The translations under genes and the position numbers were made by a program. Positions 7,554-15,325 of a stretch of 43,764 bases of DNA are shown piece by piece; position 1 is the stretch's first letter, and the number at the start of each line of letters is the position of its first letter. The stretch comes from an uncultured Oscillospiraceae bacterium (lineage in GTDB: Bacteria > Bacillota > Clostridia > Oscillospirales > Oscillospiraceae): the NCBI GenBank assembly GCA_910585155.1, contig CAJUEC010000018.1, forward strand, positions 1-43,764, read 5' to 3'. The notes beneath the pieces are model-generated. The model worked only from the letters and a program-made list of their open reading frames with translations, was not told where the DNA came from and searched no databases.

Positions 7554-8697
7554 GCTTTTCCTCCTCCACAGCCCGGGCCTGGGCCCGGTACAGCGCCGCC
7601 CTGGCCTGGGACTCCTCATCCTGCAAATTCACGTCTATCCATCGGAGCTCCACCCGGTCGTCGAACCCCTTCAGCCGCAGCCACAGCTCGCAGACCCGCT
7701 CCACCACCGGCTCCAGGCTGCGGCGGATGGCGGCGATCTCGCTGGTCATGATGTCGGCCTGCTGGGCGCTCATCCGCTCGGTGGACGACCAGCTCAGCCC
7801 CAGCAGGAAGGGGGGAATGCCGGTCTTGGCCACCAGCTGCTCCAGAATCTGCCGCACGGGGATCTCGCTGTCCAGGGTCTGGTTGTCCGCGCCGATGGTG
7901 CGTATGTCCACATCGCCGGCGCACACGAAGTCCCGCACCGCCCCGTCCCGGCCCGCCTGCATGGCGGCGCTCCACTCCCGGGCCACCTGGGTGCACCGCT
8001 CCTGGGCCAGGCCGTCCTCCCCCCTGCACATCACCGCGAAGCGCACGTTGCCCATCCGCTCCCAGTTTTTCCCCATGGCCTCATAGATCTTCAGCAGGAT
8101 CTCCGCCAGGAAGGGCATGGAGCGCAGCATGGACACCCCGTAGGGCGCGCCGGTCTCGGGCTGGAAGGGGGTGAAGAGCAGCAGCTCCTGCCGGGGCAGC
8201 TCCCGGAGGGCTCCGCCGCCGTCCCGGGCGCACAGGGCGAAGTCCAGGGGGCTGTCCCCCTCCCGTATCTCCACCCGCCTCACGTCGGCGCACAGCAGCG
8301 CGGCGATGTCCCGCCCGTCCCGGGCGGGGACGATCTCGCCCACCCCCCGGCCGCACACCAGCATGGAGTCCAGGTACTGGTCCAGGAAGCTCTGCAAGCC
8401 CCTCTGCCCCCGCCCCACGGGGACGGTGCGCAAAAACCGGTCCAGCCCCTCCTGGGCTCTGGGGTCCCGGCAGACGGCGGACACCCCGCCGCACAGCCGC
8501 ACCAGCTTGCAGATGGCGGCGTCCACCACGGGCACCGCCTCCCGGATGGCCCGGTACAGCGCGGTCTCCCCGCTGTGGAGGGGCACGTAGCCGTCCAGCT
8601 GGAGGAAGGGGTGCCGTCCCCCCTCCCTCAGCTGGGCGGCGGCCGCCGCCCTCTGTCCTCCGGCCCGGGGGGCCGCGTTTCCTCCGCCCCCGCCCAT
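7540..8697 (-). CDS. xkdE: Phage portal protein
   Basis: A 385-residue portal protein forming the dodecameric DNA channel at the head vertex. Supporting segments are ALYRAIREAVPVVDAAICKLVRL near residue 45, GVSMLRSMPFLAEILLKIYEAMGKNWERMGN in the middle, and GIPPFLLGLSW followed by a long C-terminal helix region. The ATG overlaps the major capsid stop (ATGA), so portal synthesis is coupled to capsid synthesis. That order, capsid then portal, is the reverse of PBSX and most related phages. Confidence 0.85.
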   Translation of the reverse strand: MGGGGGNAAPRAGGQRAAAAAQLREGGRHPFLQLDGYVPLHSGETALYRAIREAVPVVDAAICKLVRLCGGVSAVCRDPRAQEGLDRFLRTVPVGRGQRGLQSFLDQYLDSMLVCGRGVGEIVPARDGRDIAALLCADVRRVEIREGDSPLDFALCARDGGGALRELPRQELLLFTPFQPETGAPYGVSMLRSMPFLAEILLKIYEAMGKNWERMGNVRFAVMCRGEDGLAQERCTQVAREWSAAMQAGRDGAVRDFVCAGDVDIRTIGADNQTLDSEIPVRQILEQLVAKTGIPPFLLGLSWSSTERMSAQQADIMTSEIAAIRRSLEPVVERVCELWLRLKGFDDRVELRWIDVNLQDEESQARAALYRAQARAVEEEKHADQ

Positions 8698-9707
8698 CAG
8701 ACGCTCAGCACCCGGCTGGCGTCCTCAAAGATCTTGGCGTAGCCGGAGATGGTGGTGATGGCGGCCCGCTCCAGCTGCCGGTCGATGATCTTGTCGTACT
8801 CCACCATCACGTCGCCGGCCTTGACCATCTCCAGGGCGTAGTTTTTGTCCAGGCCGATGAGCCTGCCCTTGGGGACGGCGGAGGAGCGCAGCACCCTGGC
8901 CCCCATGGGGGTAATCAGCCTGCCGGTGCCGTGGAAGTCCAGCCCGGCGGCGGCGTCCTGCATCTGCCGCATCCCCAGCAGCAGGGGCAGGGTGTCCGTC
9001 CCCGCCAGCAGGGTGTTGAGCTGATAGGGCTCGAAGGTGTTCCAGAAGGCCAGCAGGTCCTTGTAGGCCAGCGTCCCCAGGTTTTCCACGGTGCTGACCT
9101 GGGCGGGGTTGCCGTTGCCGTCCCCGTTGAGGATCACGTCGATGGCGTCCTCCAAATGCATCCGTCCGATCTGGGCGCCGATCTGCCGCAGGGTGACGGA
9201 AAACAGGTCCAGCCTCTGGAACCGGATGGCCTCATAGGAGGCCACCAGCATCCGCCCCCGCTTGTGGAGCTTCACCAGGCTGTCCCGGGTGCGCACGGTG
9301 GTCTGGGGGATGGCGGCCCCCTCGGCCACCTGCTTGAGCTGCCGCTCATCCTCGGGCACGGAGGTGATGGAGCGGTAGTCCATCCCCTCCACCAGGGTCT
9401 GGGTGGCGGTGATATCGGGGAGGATGTTGGCCTCCTCCATGCCCACCTTGACGGCCCGGGCGATGTACTCGGGGAAGAGCACCGCCGACTGGGAGGTGGA
9501 GAAGAACTTGTCCACCAGGTCGGACCCGGCCCCCTTCACCCGGATGCCGAACCGCTTGAGCTGCCGCTGGTAGGCGTCCAGCCCCTCCAGGGGGGAGCCC
9601 CGGTACTGTTCGCTGGGGTCCAGCCGCTCCAGCACCTGGGTAAAGGACCTGCCCGCCTCGTGGTACATGCCCTTTTCCAGCTTCAAATTGTCAAATCTCT
9701 GGGCCAT
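8697..9707 (-). CDS. Phage major capsid protein (HK97-like fold)
   Basis: A 336-residue major capsid protein. The start chosen is the ATG with a perfect AAAGGAGG site 10 nt upstream. An ATG nine codons earlier has no such site. Recognisable parts are the N-terminal arm, the E-loop/P-domain region (FFSTSQSAVLFPEYIARAV...), and a C-terminal strand YALEMVKAGDVMVEYDKIIDRQLERAAITTISGYAKIF. It lies between a small head protein and the portal. Confidence 0.85.
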   Translation of the reverse strand: MAQRFDNLKLEKGMYHEAGRSFTQVLERLDPSEQYRGSPLEGLDAYQRQLKRFGIRVKGAGSDLVDKFFSTSQSAVLFPEYIARAVKVGMEEANILPDITATQTLVEGMDYRSITSVPEDERQLKQVAEGAAIPQTTVRTRDSLVKLHKRGRMLVASYEAIRFQRLDLFSVTLRQIGAQIGRMHLEDAIDVILNGDGNGNPAQVSTVENLGTLAYKDLLAFWNTFEPYQLNTLLAGTDTLPLLLGMRQMQDAAAGLDFHGTGRLITPMGARVLRSSAVPKGRLIGLDKNYALEMVKAGDVMVEYDKIIDRQLERAAITTISGYAKIFEDASRVLSV

Positions 9708-9778
9708 GCGCGATTCCTCCTTTGTCGTATCCATGTCCCGCCCCCGCTGGGGGCGTCCCTGTGTCCGCGCCGCCTCTT

Positions 9779-10129
9779 CTACAGCTTCAGCACCGCGGTC
9801 CTGGCCTGGGTGTCCACCGCCAGCACCAGGCAGCTCAGCCCGCCGGAGCCGCTCACCCGCACCCCGCCCGCGCCGTCGCAGACCAGGCTCTGCCAGCCCG
9901 CCTCCGGGGCGGCGGCGCCGCTGTAGCTCACCCTGGCCGCGCCGCCGATCTGCACCGCCGCCGCGCCCCCTCGGACGCGGCCCAGCGCCACGCCGCAGGG
10001 CAGCGCGCCGTCAGCGCCCCTGCCCACGGCGCCGCTCCCGGTCAGGGTCACCGCCATGCCGGGCTGAACCCCCTCCTCCGCCTGAAAGGTGGCGGCCGTC
10101 TGCCCCACGCCCTCGAAACAGATCTCCAT
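9779..10129 (-). CDS. Small phage head protein, possible capsid decoration protein
   Basis: A 116-residue Gly/Ala/Val-rich beta-type protein (QPGMAVTLTGSGAVGRG...GVALGRVRGGAAAVQIGG) just upstream of the major capsid gene, with AAAGGAG before the ATG. This composition and position fit small head-decoration or DUF2190-like proteins, but the family was not verified. Confidence 0.55.
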   Translation of the reverse strand: MEICFEGVGQTAATFQAEEGVQPGMAVTLTGSGAVGRGADGALPCGVALGRVRGGAAAVQIGGAARVSYSGAAAPEAGWQSLVCDGAGGVRVSGSGGLSCLVLAVDTQARTAVLKL

Positions 10130-10216
10130 CTTTTTTCTCCTTTCGCCGCTGAACTGTGTATGAAATCCCCCTTTTGGGGCATTTCCCTATTTGTTTTTCT
10201 CCCGTCCCGCCACAGC

Positions 10217-11449
10217 CTAGAACGCCCTTCGCTCCACGAACCTGGCGGCGGTCCCGCCGCCCTCCTCCAGGCCCATCACGAAATAGCGGATCTCGTCCAT
10301 GGCGTGGTCGTCCTCCTTGTGCACCCGGTCCTCCCGGCCGTCCTCCCAGCGGTAGGCGGCGAACTCCCTGGCCGCCGCCCGGCACTCCCGGCAGATGACA
10401 ACGCGCCCCTCCCGCAGGGCCCCGGCGGTCCTCCGGATGCCCTCCAGCACCCGGTTGTCGGCGGGGCGCACCGGCCATCCGGCCCGGCGCAGCGCCTGGA
10501 TAAAGCTGGCCGCCGACGGGTCCACGATGACCCTTTCGATGCAACGCCCCCCGGCCAGCCGCTCCAGCTCCTCCACGTACTCCCCGTCGGTCTTCTGCCG
10601 TCCCCGCTCCCGGGCGTCGTAGTAGAACTCCCGGATTCTGTACCAGATTCCATCCAATTTCCCCCACAGCCCGAAGGAAGCCGGATTTCTGGTGCCGTAA
10701 TCGCAGGAGATCCGCCACCGCTGGAAGGGCCCCTCCGGGGCCTGGGGCATGGCGGCGGGGTCGAAGAAGTCGTACACCAGCCCCTCCGTTGCCGTCCACT
10801 CTCCCAGCACGTACCGCCGGTAGAAGGCGCCCCGGAACATCCGCTCATACCGCTCCCGCACCCTGGGGGAGAGCCCCGGGTTGTCCTCCATGGCAAAGCG
10901 CAGGTACAGCGCCCGCTTCTCCCCCGCCCTGCGGATCCACTCCTGGTAGAACCAGTGCTGGGGCCCCGCCGGGTTGCAGGAGAACCAGAGCTTTCCCCCC
11001 GCCACGGAGCACCGGGCGCAGGCCTGCTCCACAAAGGAGCGGGGCATCAGCGCCGCCTCGTCCAGCAGCACCCCCGCCAGGGTGACCCCCTGGATGAGGG
11101 CGGGGCTGCCCTCGTCCCGCCCTCCGTAGAGGCAGAAGAGGTTTTCCCGTCCCCCGCCCCGTACAATGATCTCGTTCCGGCTGAGCTTTTCCTCCCAGCG
11201 GAACCCCAGCCCGGCGAGCACGGGCCTGACCTGGGCCAGCAGGTTGCGCCGCACGCCGCCGATGGAGGGGGCGCACAGCCCGAACTGCTGCCTTTGGAAC
11301 TGGGTCATGGCCCACAGGAAGAAGGACAGGCCCATGGCGAAGGTTTTTCCGGAGCGCACCGCCCCGTCGCAGATGAGGGCGTCGTAGTCCCCCTCCCGCC
11401 ACCAGCTCATGGCCTGCCGCTGCCTGGGGGACAGCGCCAGCCGCCTCAC
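10217..11449 (-). CDS. xtmB: Terminase large subunit
   Basis: A 410-residue DNA-packaging motor. The ATPase has Walker A GAVRSGKT at residues 29-36 and a Walker B/glutamate VLLDEAA near residue 127. The nuclease half has the acidic residues of the RNase-H-like fold (ISCDYGTRN, VIVDPSA and the EDDHAMDEIRY segment). It starts at a GTG that overlaps the small-subunit stop. No truncation is seen, so packaging enzyme function is plausible even though the tail module is incomplete. Confidence 0.9.
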   Translation of the reverse strand: MRRLALSPRQRQAMSWWREGDYDALICDGAVRSGKTFAMGLSFFLWAMTQFQRQQFGLCAPSIGGVRRNLLAQVRPVLAGLGFRWEEKLSRNEIIVRGGGRENLFCLYGGRDEGSPALIQGVTLAGVLLDEAALMPRSFVEQACARCSVAGGKLWFSCNPAGPQHWFYQEWIRRAGEKRALYLRFAMEDNPGLSPRVRERYERMFRGAFYRRYVLGEWTATEGLVYDFFDPAAMPQAPEGPFQRWRISCDYGTRNPASFGLWGKLDGIWYRIREFYYDARERGRQKTDGEYVEELERLAGGRCIERVIVDPSAASFIQALRRAGWPVRPADNRVLEGIRRTAGALREGRVVICRECRAAAREFAAYRWEDGREDRVHKEDDHAMDEIRYFVMGLEEGGGTAARFVERRAF

Positions 11450-11760
11450 CCCTCCTCCTCCGGCCGGTACAGGCTGTCCAGGAAGCCCTCCAGCTGATCG
11501 TCTCTGCGCTGGTCCAGCAGCTCCCGGAGCATGGCCAGCACCCGCACCTTGTCCACGAACTTGGCCTCAAAGGTGCCGTTGGCGTTCCGTCTGAGCTCCA
11601 CCACACCGCTGAGGTCCAGCCGGTCCACCTGGCCGATCTGCTCCTGCTCCAGAAAGGCCAGCTTCACCACGTCATTGTTTTTCCATTTGGCCAGCCTGCG
11701 CAGATAGGAGATGAGCTCCTGTCTGTCCAGCTGTCCGCTGTTTTTTCCGCCCGCGTCCAT
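11446..11760 (-). CDS. xtmA: Terminase small subunit
   Basis: A 104-residue protein starting at the ATG with a G-rich SD-like run upstream. An in-frame GC-rich extension to 11847 is probably not translated. It is short for a small terminase and overlaps terL by 4 nt. Residues LDRQELISYLRRLAKWKNNDVVKLAFLE look like the DNA-binding helices, followed by a helical oligomerisation part. It marks the upstream end of the recognisable phage module; no phage regulator or integrase lies between it and rlmH. Confidence 0.7.
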   Translation of the reverse strand: MDAGGKNSGQLDRQELISYLRRLAKWKNNDVVKLAFLEQEQIGQVDRLDLSGVVELRRNANGTFEAKFVDKVRVLAMLRELLDQRRDDQLEGFLDSLYRPEEEG

Positions 11761-11825
11761 TCGACCCCCCCTTGCGCGGCGCGCCAAGCGGTGCCCGCGC
11801 CCGCCGCGGCTCCGCCCGCATCGCA

Positions 11826-12169
11826 GCTGTCTGAGAAGCCGTACCAATAGGCCTCAGCACACAGCCTTGCGGCCCAAATTGCCGCCAGGCTGCGCTAAGG
11901 AAGCGCTGATTCAATGCGACTGCGGCGTCTTGTGGAAATTTTGCTCCATAATTTTGTTGCGATTTCTTGAAATAAACACGATTATTCCCGGGAAATCGCG
12001 CCGCATTCTGGCGCAAAATTTCTTCACAATCCGCTCCTGCCGATTGAATCAGTCCTTCCTTAAAAATCTTGAAATATACAAAGTATCCCTGCGATTTTTT
12101 GCTTTGTCGGCGGCAATTTTTCCTCGCAAGTCTGCATACTTCGGCAATTGGTACAGCTTCTGATATCCG
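11826..12169. mobile_element. MITE-like imperfect palindromic element
   Basis: AT-rich island of about 340 bp in GC-rich surroundings. The two halves are inverted copies: left GAAGCCGTACCAAT and TTGCGG...CAAATTGCCGCC match right (reverse complement) GAAGCTGTACCAAT and TTGCGAG...AAATTGCCGCC, and CTGATTCAAT near 11911 pairs with ATTGAATCAG near 12044. The left half lacks about 45 bp present in the right. The right half contains ATACTTTGTATATTTCAAG, also at the centre of the palindrome at 19,319. No transposase, so a non-autonomous element or its relic. Confidence 0.6.
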
Positions 12170-12201
12170 CAGGGGCGGCCCGCCGGCCCGCCGGCCCGCC
12201 G

Positions 12202-12359
12202 CACCCTCTGCGCCTCTGCGCAGCTGGCGCCGCCCGAACCGCCCTGGGCTTCTCGCCCCTGCACAGCTGGTGCCGCCCAAACCAGCCCAGACCCCACACC
12301 CTCTGCGCCCTTGCGCCGCTGGTGCCGCCCGAGCCGCCCTGGGCTTCTCACCCCTGCAC
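12202..12359. repeat. Imperfect 95-bp tandem repeat
   Basis: CACCCTCTGCGCC begins at 12202 and again at 12297. The text that follows (GCTGGYGCCGCCCGARCCGC then CTGGGCTTCTCRCCCCTGCAC) is shared, giving one full and one partial unit. It follows a short GGCCCGCC triplication. No gene is recognised between the prophage and rlmH. Confidence 0.6.
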
Positions 12360-12451
12360 CCCTGTGCGGGCGGCGGCAGTTTGTTGCCCATCCCGGTGCA
12401 AGGCATAAAAAAATCCCGAAGCAATTTCTGCTTCAGGATTTCCCCGCACCA

Positions 12452-12635
12452 TTCCGCCCTGCGCTCGCCGCGCCTCGCTGTCCGCTTCTCCGCGCTTCCT
12501 TGTCACGCTGCGAAGCGGCCAGGACGCTCGGTCGCTTTCGCTGCGACTTGGGCCAAATACAGATTTGCTCCGCAAATCTTGGTTTTTTGCCCTCGCTCCG
12601 CTCCAAGCGCCCTCGCTGTCCGCTTCTCCGCGCTT
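12452..12635 (-). repeat. Interspersed repeat at the rlmH 3' end
   Basis: On the minus strand the unit AAGCGCGGAGAAGCGGAC starts directly after the rlmH TAG. It continues into GAGCGGAGCGAGGGC, an inserted AAGATTTGC/GCAAATCT hairpin, the CCTGGCCGCTTCGCAGCGTGA module, and a second partial unit. Confidence 0.8.
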
Positions 12636-13118
12636 CTACTTATGATACTCCGACCCCTCCAAAATTTTAAACCCCCGATAGATCTGCTCCAGCAGCATAA
12701 CCCGCGCCAAATGGTGCGGGAAGGTCATGGGGGAGATGGACAGCTGCGCCCCGGCCATGGCCTTGACAGAGGGGTGCAGCCCGTAGGACCCCCCGATGAT
12801 GAACACCAGATTTTTGTGCGGGCCGCTCTGCCAGCCGCCGATCATCCGGGCCAGCTCCTCGCTGGAGCGCATCCGCCCCTCCACGCACAGGGCGACCACC
12901 CTGGAGCTGGGTGGAATCTTGGCCCGGATGGCCTCCCCCTCTTTTTCCAGCGCGCTGTGTATGTCCGCCGGGGATGGATTTTTAGGCAGCCTGCACTCCG
13001 CCAGCTCCACCACCTCCAGCCTGCAATAGCCGCTCAGCCGCTTGGCGTACTCCGCCGCAGCCTCCTGATAGAACCGCTCCTTCAGCTTTCCCACGCAGAT
13101 GACCATAATTCCAGCCAT
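12636..13118 (-). CDS. rlmH: 23S rRNA (pseudouridine-1915-N3)-methyltransferase RlmH
   Basis: A 160-residue SPOUT-class methyltransferase that methylates pseudouridine 1915 in helix 69 of 23S rRNA. Family motifs are clear: VFIIGGSYGL near residue 109 (AdoMet-binding knot), LSISPMTFPHHLARVMLLEQIYRGFKI at the C terminus, and the final HK. Start is the first ATG with GAGGAG upstream; an ATG four codons in is an alternative. Length is normal. It stands alone between repeat blocks. Confidence 0.95.
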   Translation of the reverse strand: MAGIMVICVGKLKERFYQEAAAEYAKRLSGYCRLEVVELAECRLPKNPSPADIHSALEKEGEAIRAKIPPSSRVVALCVEGRMRSSEELARMIGGWQSGPHKNLVFIIGGSYGLHPSVKAMAGAQLSISPMTFPHHLARVMLLEQIYRGFKILEGSEYHK

Positions 13119-13130
13119 CTCATCCGCTCC

Positions 13131-13799
13131 TCTCTGCGCACGCTGCGCCTCCGGCGGCCTACTTTCTGCCCGTGCAGAAAGTAGGCAAAGACACGCTCAG
13201 GGGGAAGGCCGCCGGTTCGGCTTCGGCCCGCTGCGCGGGCCTTGCTCACAGGCGGACCTCCCCCTGAGAACCCCTTGTTTACGGGGGACCAATTTACGAA
13301 GCGTTTCCCCTAACCCTTCCGGCGCGTGCTTCCTTCGAATGCGTTTCTCCGTTGGTGCCGCTCAGCCGCTTCCCCTTCTCCAATCCACTCCGCAGGCGCA
13401 GGACACATTCCGCGCCTGGGGGGCAGGTTTTTACATCGGGGGCGTATGGAATCCCGCGCATTTCGTCCCGGCGCAAACCCCCGCCCCTCAGGCGCAGAGC
13501 GTGGCCCCCATTCCTTCTCGGTGCCGCGCCCACGGGCGGCAGCCTAATAGGGTGCCCCGCATCCCGATTATCATGCGCCGGAAGGGTCAGCACTCACGCT
13601 CCGTAAATGGCTTCCTCGTAAAAACGGGATTCTTAAGGGGGAAAAAGTGCGAGCCTGCGAGCATTTTCCCTCTTAAGCATTCTCTTTGGGTACTTTCTCT
13701 CACGGGAGAGAAAGTACCCCGCCGGAGGCCGGCCCCTCCTTGGGCTTTCCCCTCCGCTCCGGAGTTAGCCCGCTGCTCCGCACGCCTCCGCGCTTCCCC
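13131..13799. repeat. Composite interspersed repeat between walJ-like gene and rlmH
   Basis: Contains hairpin CCTACTTTCTGC...GCAGAAAGTAGG (13158-13185), then about 450 bp highly similar to 1953-2400 (landmarks GACACGCTCAGGGGG, GACCAATTTACGAAGCG, GGCGCAGGACACATTCCGCG, GGTTTTTACATCGGGGGCG). A long hairpin CTTAAGGGGGAAAA...TTTTCCCTCTTAAG follows at 13632-13677, then hairpin GGTACTTTCTCT...AGAGAAAGTACC (13689-13718) and a terminal unit ending 3 nt from the next stop codon. No supported gene. Confidence 0.85.
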
Positions 13800-14588
13800 T
13801 CACACCTCAAACCAATCCGTAGCCTCGCCCCGCGGGGCGGCTGTCAGCGCCACATCGGCGTCCTCCCGCAGCCCCAGCTCCGCCAGCGCCCTTTTCGCCG
13901 CCTCCAGGGCCAGCTCAGGCCGGTTGTTCTCCTGGGACAGGTGGGCCAGCACCACCCGCTCAGCCCCCTCCCGGGCGGCCCAGGCGGCCAGCCGCCCCCC
14001 CATCTCGTTGGACAGGTGCCCCCGGCTCCCCCGGATACGCTCTTGGAGGTGGAGCGGGTAGGGCCCCCGCCGCAGCATCTCCGGGTCATAGTTGAATTCC
14101 CCGATGAGGGTGTGGGCCCCCCGCACCCCGGCCTGGATCTGCGGGGTGACCTCCCCGGTGTCGGTACAAAGTACCAGCCTGCGTTTTCCGTCCGTCACCG
14201 AAAACCCCACGGGGCAGGCGCAGTCGTGGCAGGTGGGGAAGGTGCCCACCTCCAGCCCCTGGACGGCGAAGCGCTGGCCCGGCGCGAACACCCGGAACCG
14301 CTCCTCCAGCTCCCGCCACCGGTCCCGCAGGGCGTAGGCGGTGCCCTCCGCGGTGAACACCGGCGCGTCCATCTGCCGGCACAGCACCGGCAGGGCGGCC
14401 ACGTGGTCGGTGTGCTCGTGGGTGACCAGCACGCCGGCGATGTGCCGCAGCTCCAGCCCCAGGGCCTTGAGCCCCTGGGAGATGCGCCGGGTGGAGATCC
14501 CCGCGTCCAACAGAATATGTACCCGCCCGTCGCTGACCACCGCGCAGTTGCCCGACGAGCCGCTGGCCAGCGTGGCTGCCTTCAGCAT
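13800..14588 (-). CDS. walJ: MBL-fold metallohydrolase, WalJ/YycJ type
   Basis: A 262-residue metallo-beta-lactamase-fold protein. The start MLKAATLASGSSGNC and the metal motif THEHTDHVAA (HxHxDH, near residue 57) are typical of the YycJ/WalJ group, as are FPTCHDCACPVGF and the later LCTDTGE and LAHLSQENN segments that supply further metal ligands. YycJ-like proteins are proposed nucleases linked to the WalRK locus and DNA repair. Here no walRK genes are nearby, so the name is by sequence type only. Confidence 0.85.
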   Translation of the reverse strand: MLKAATLASGSSGNCAVVSDGRVHILLDAGISTRRISQGLKALGLELRHIAGVLVTHEHTDHVAALPVLCRQMDAPVFTAEGTAYALRDRWRELEERFRVFAPGQRFAVQGLEVGTFPTCHDCACPVGFSVTDGKRRLVLCTDTGEVTPQIQAGVRGAHTLIGEFNYDPEMLRRGPYPLHLQERIRGSRGHLSNEMGGRLAAWAAREGAERVVLAHLSQENNRPELALEAAKRALAELGLREDADVALTAAPRGEATDWFEV

Positions 14589-14689
14589 AAGACCACCTCA
14601 AATTTCTCTCTTTTTCACAAATATGCCGGAAAGAGCGGTGCTCTTTCCGGCAAAACGCCTATTTTTCCAATCTCGAACTGGAGCCTTTG

Positions 14690-15325
14690 CGCCCACGGCG
14701 CAAAACCCCGCCCCCCAGGCGCAGAGTGTGGACCGCAGCCCTTCTCAGTGCCGCGCCCACGGGCGGCAGCCCAATAGGGGCCCCCGCATCCCGGCCCCCA
14801 CGCGCCGGAAGGGTCAGCGTTTACGCTCCGTAAATTGGTCCCCTTGGGGTACATAGGGGCCGAGGCCCCTATGCGCACTCTTTGCCTACTTTCTCTTGCG
14901 TGAGAGAAAGTAGGCCGCCGGAGGCCGCGCCTCCGCGCTCTATCGGGGTCCCCGCAAAGCCGTCCTTTGGCTTTGTGGGGGAGAGGAGGGGCAACGCAAT
15001 GAACGAGCTTTCGGCAAAGCCGGAAGCGAGAGATATGAAGTTTGCCCCGACGTTGTCACGCTGCGAAGCGGCCAGGACGCTCGGGCGCTTTCGCTGCGAC
15101 TTGGGCAAAATACAGATTTGCTCCGCAAATCTTGGTTTTTTGCCCTCGCTCCGCTCCAAGCGCCCTCGCTGTCCGCTTCTCCGCGCTTCTTGATCACGCT
15201 GCGCCTGTTCGCGACGCGCGGCTTCACTCCGACTCAAGCAAAACCCGGTCCCGCTCCGCGGGCCCTGGGCTTTTGCTTTCGCTGCGCTCCATCCGCGCTG
15301 CTCACGACGGCTTAGCGCTTCTCCA
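14690..15325. repeat. Composite interspersed repeat between murA and walJ-like gene
   Basis: From left: a segment shared with 2210-2430 (GCGCAAAACCCCGCCCCC, CGCGCCGGAAGGGTCA, GGGGTACATAGGGGCC), hairpin CCTACTTTCTCT...AGAGAAAGTAGG (14885-14914), a separate hairpin CCCCGCAAAGCC...GGCTTTGTGGGG (14950-14981), then two consecutive copies of the 3'-end unit, the last ending beside the murA stop. No gene is supported in this 0.7-kb gap. Confidence 0.85.

Noticed and set aside
12202..12359. Tandem repeats considered as a CRISPR array
   Set aside because: Unit of 95 bp without short conserved repeats and unique spacers, and no cas genes nearby.
11672..12424. Minus-strand frame of about 250 codons across the prophage/host gap
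   Set aside because: It runs through a palindromic AT-rich island and tandem GC repeats, has no RBS, and its protein is compositionally biased.
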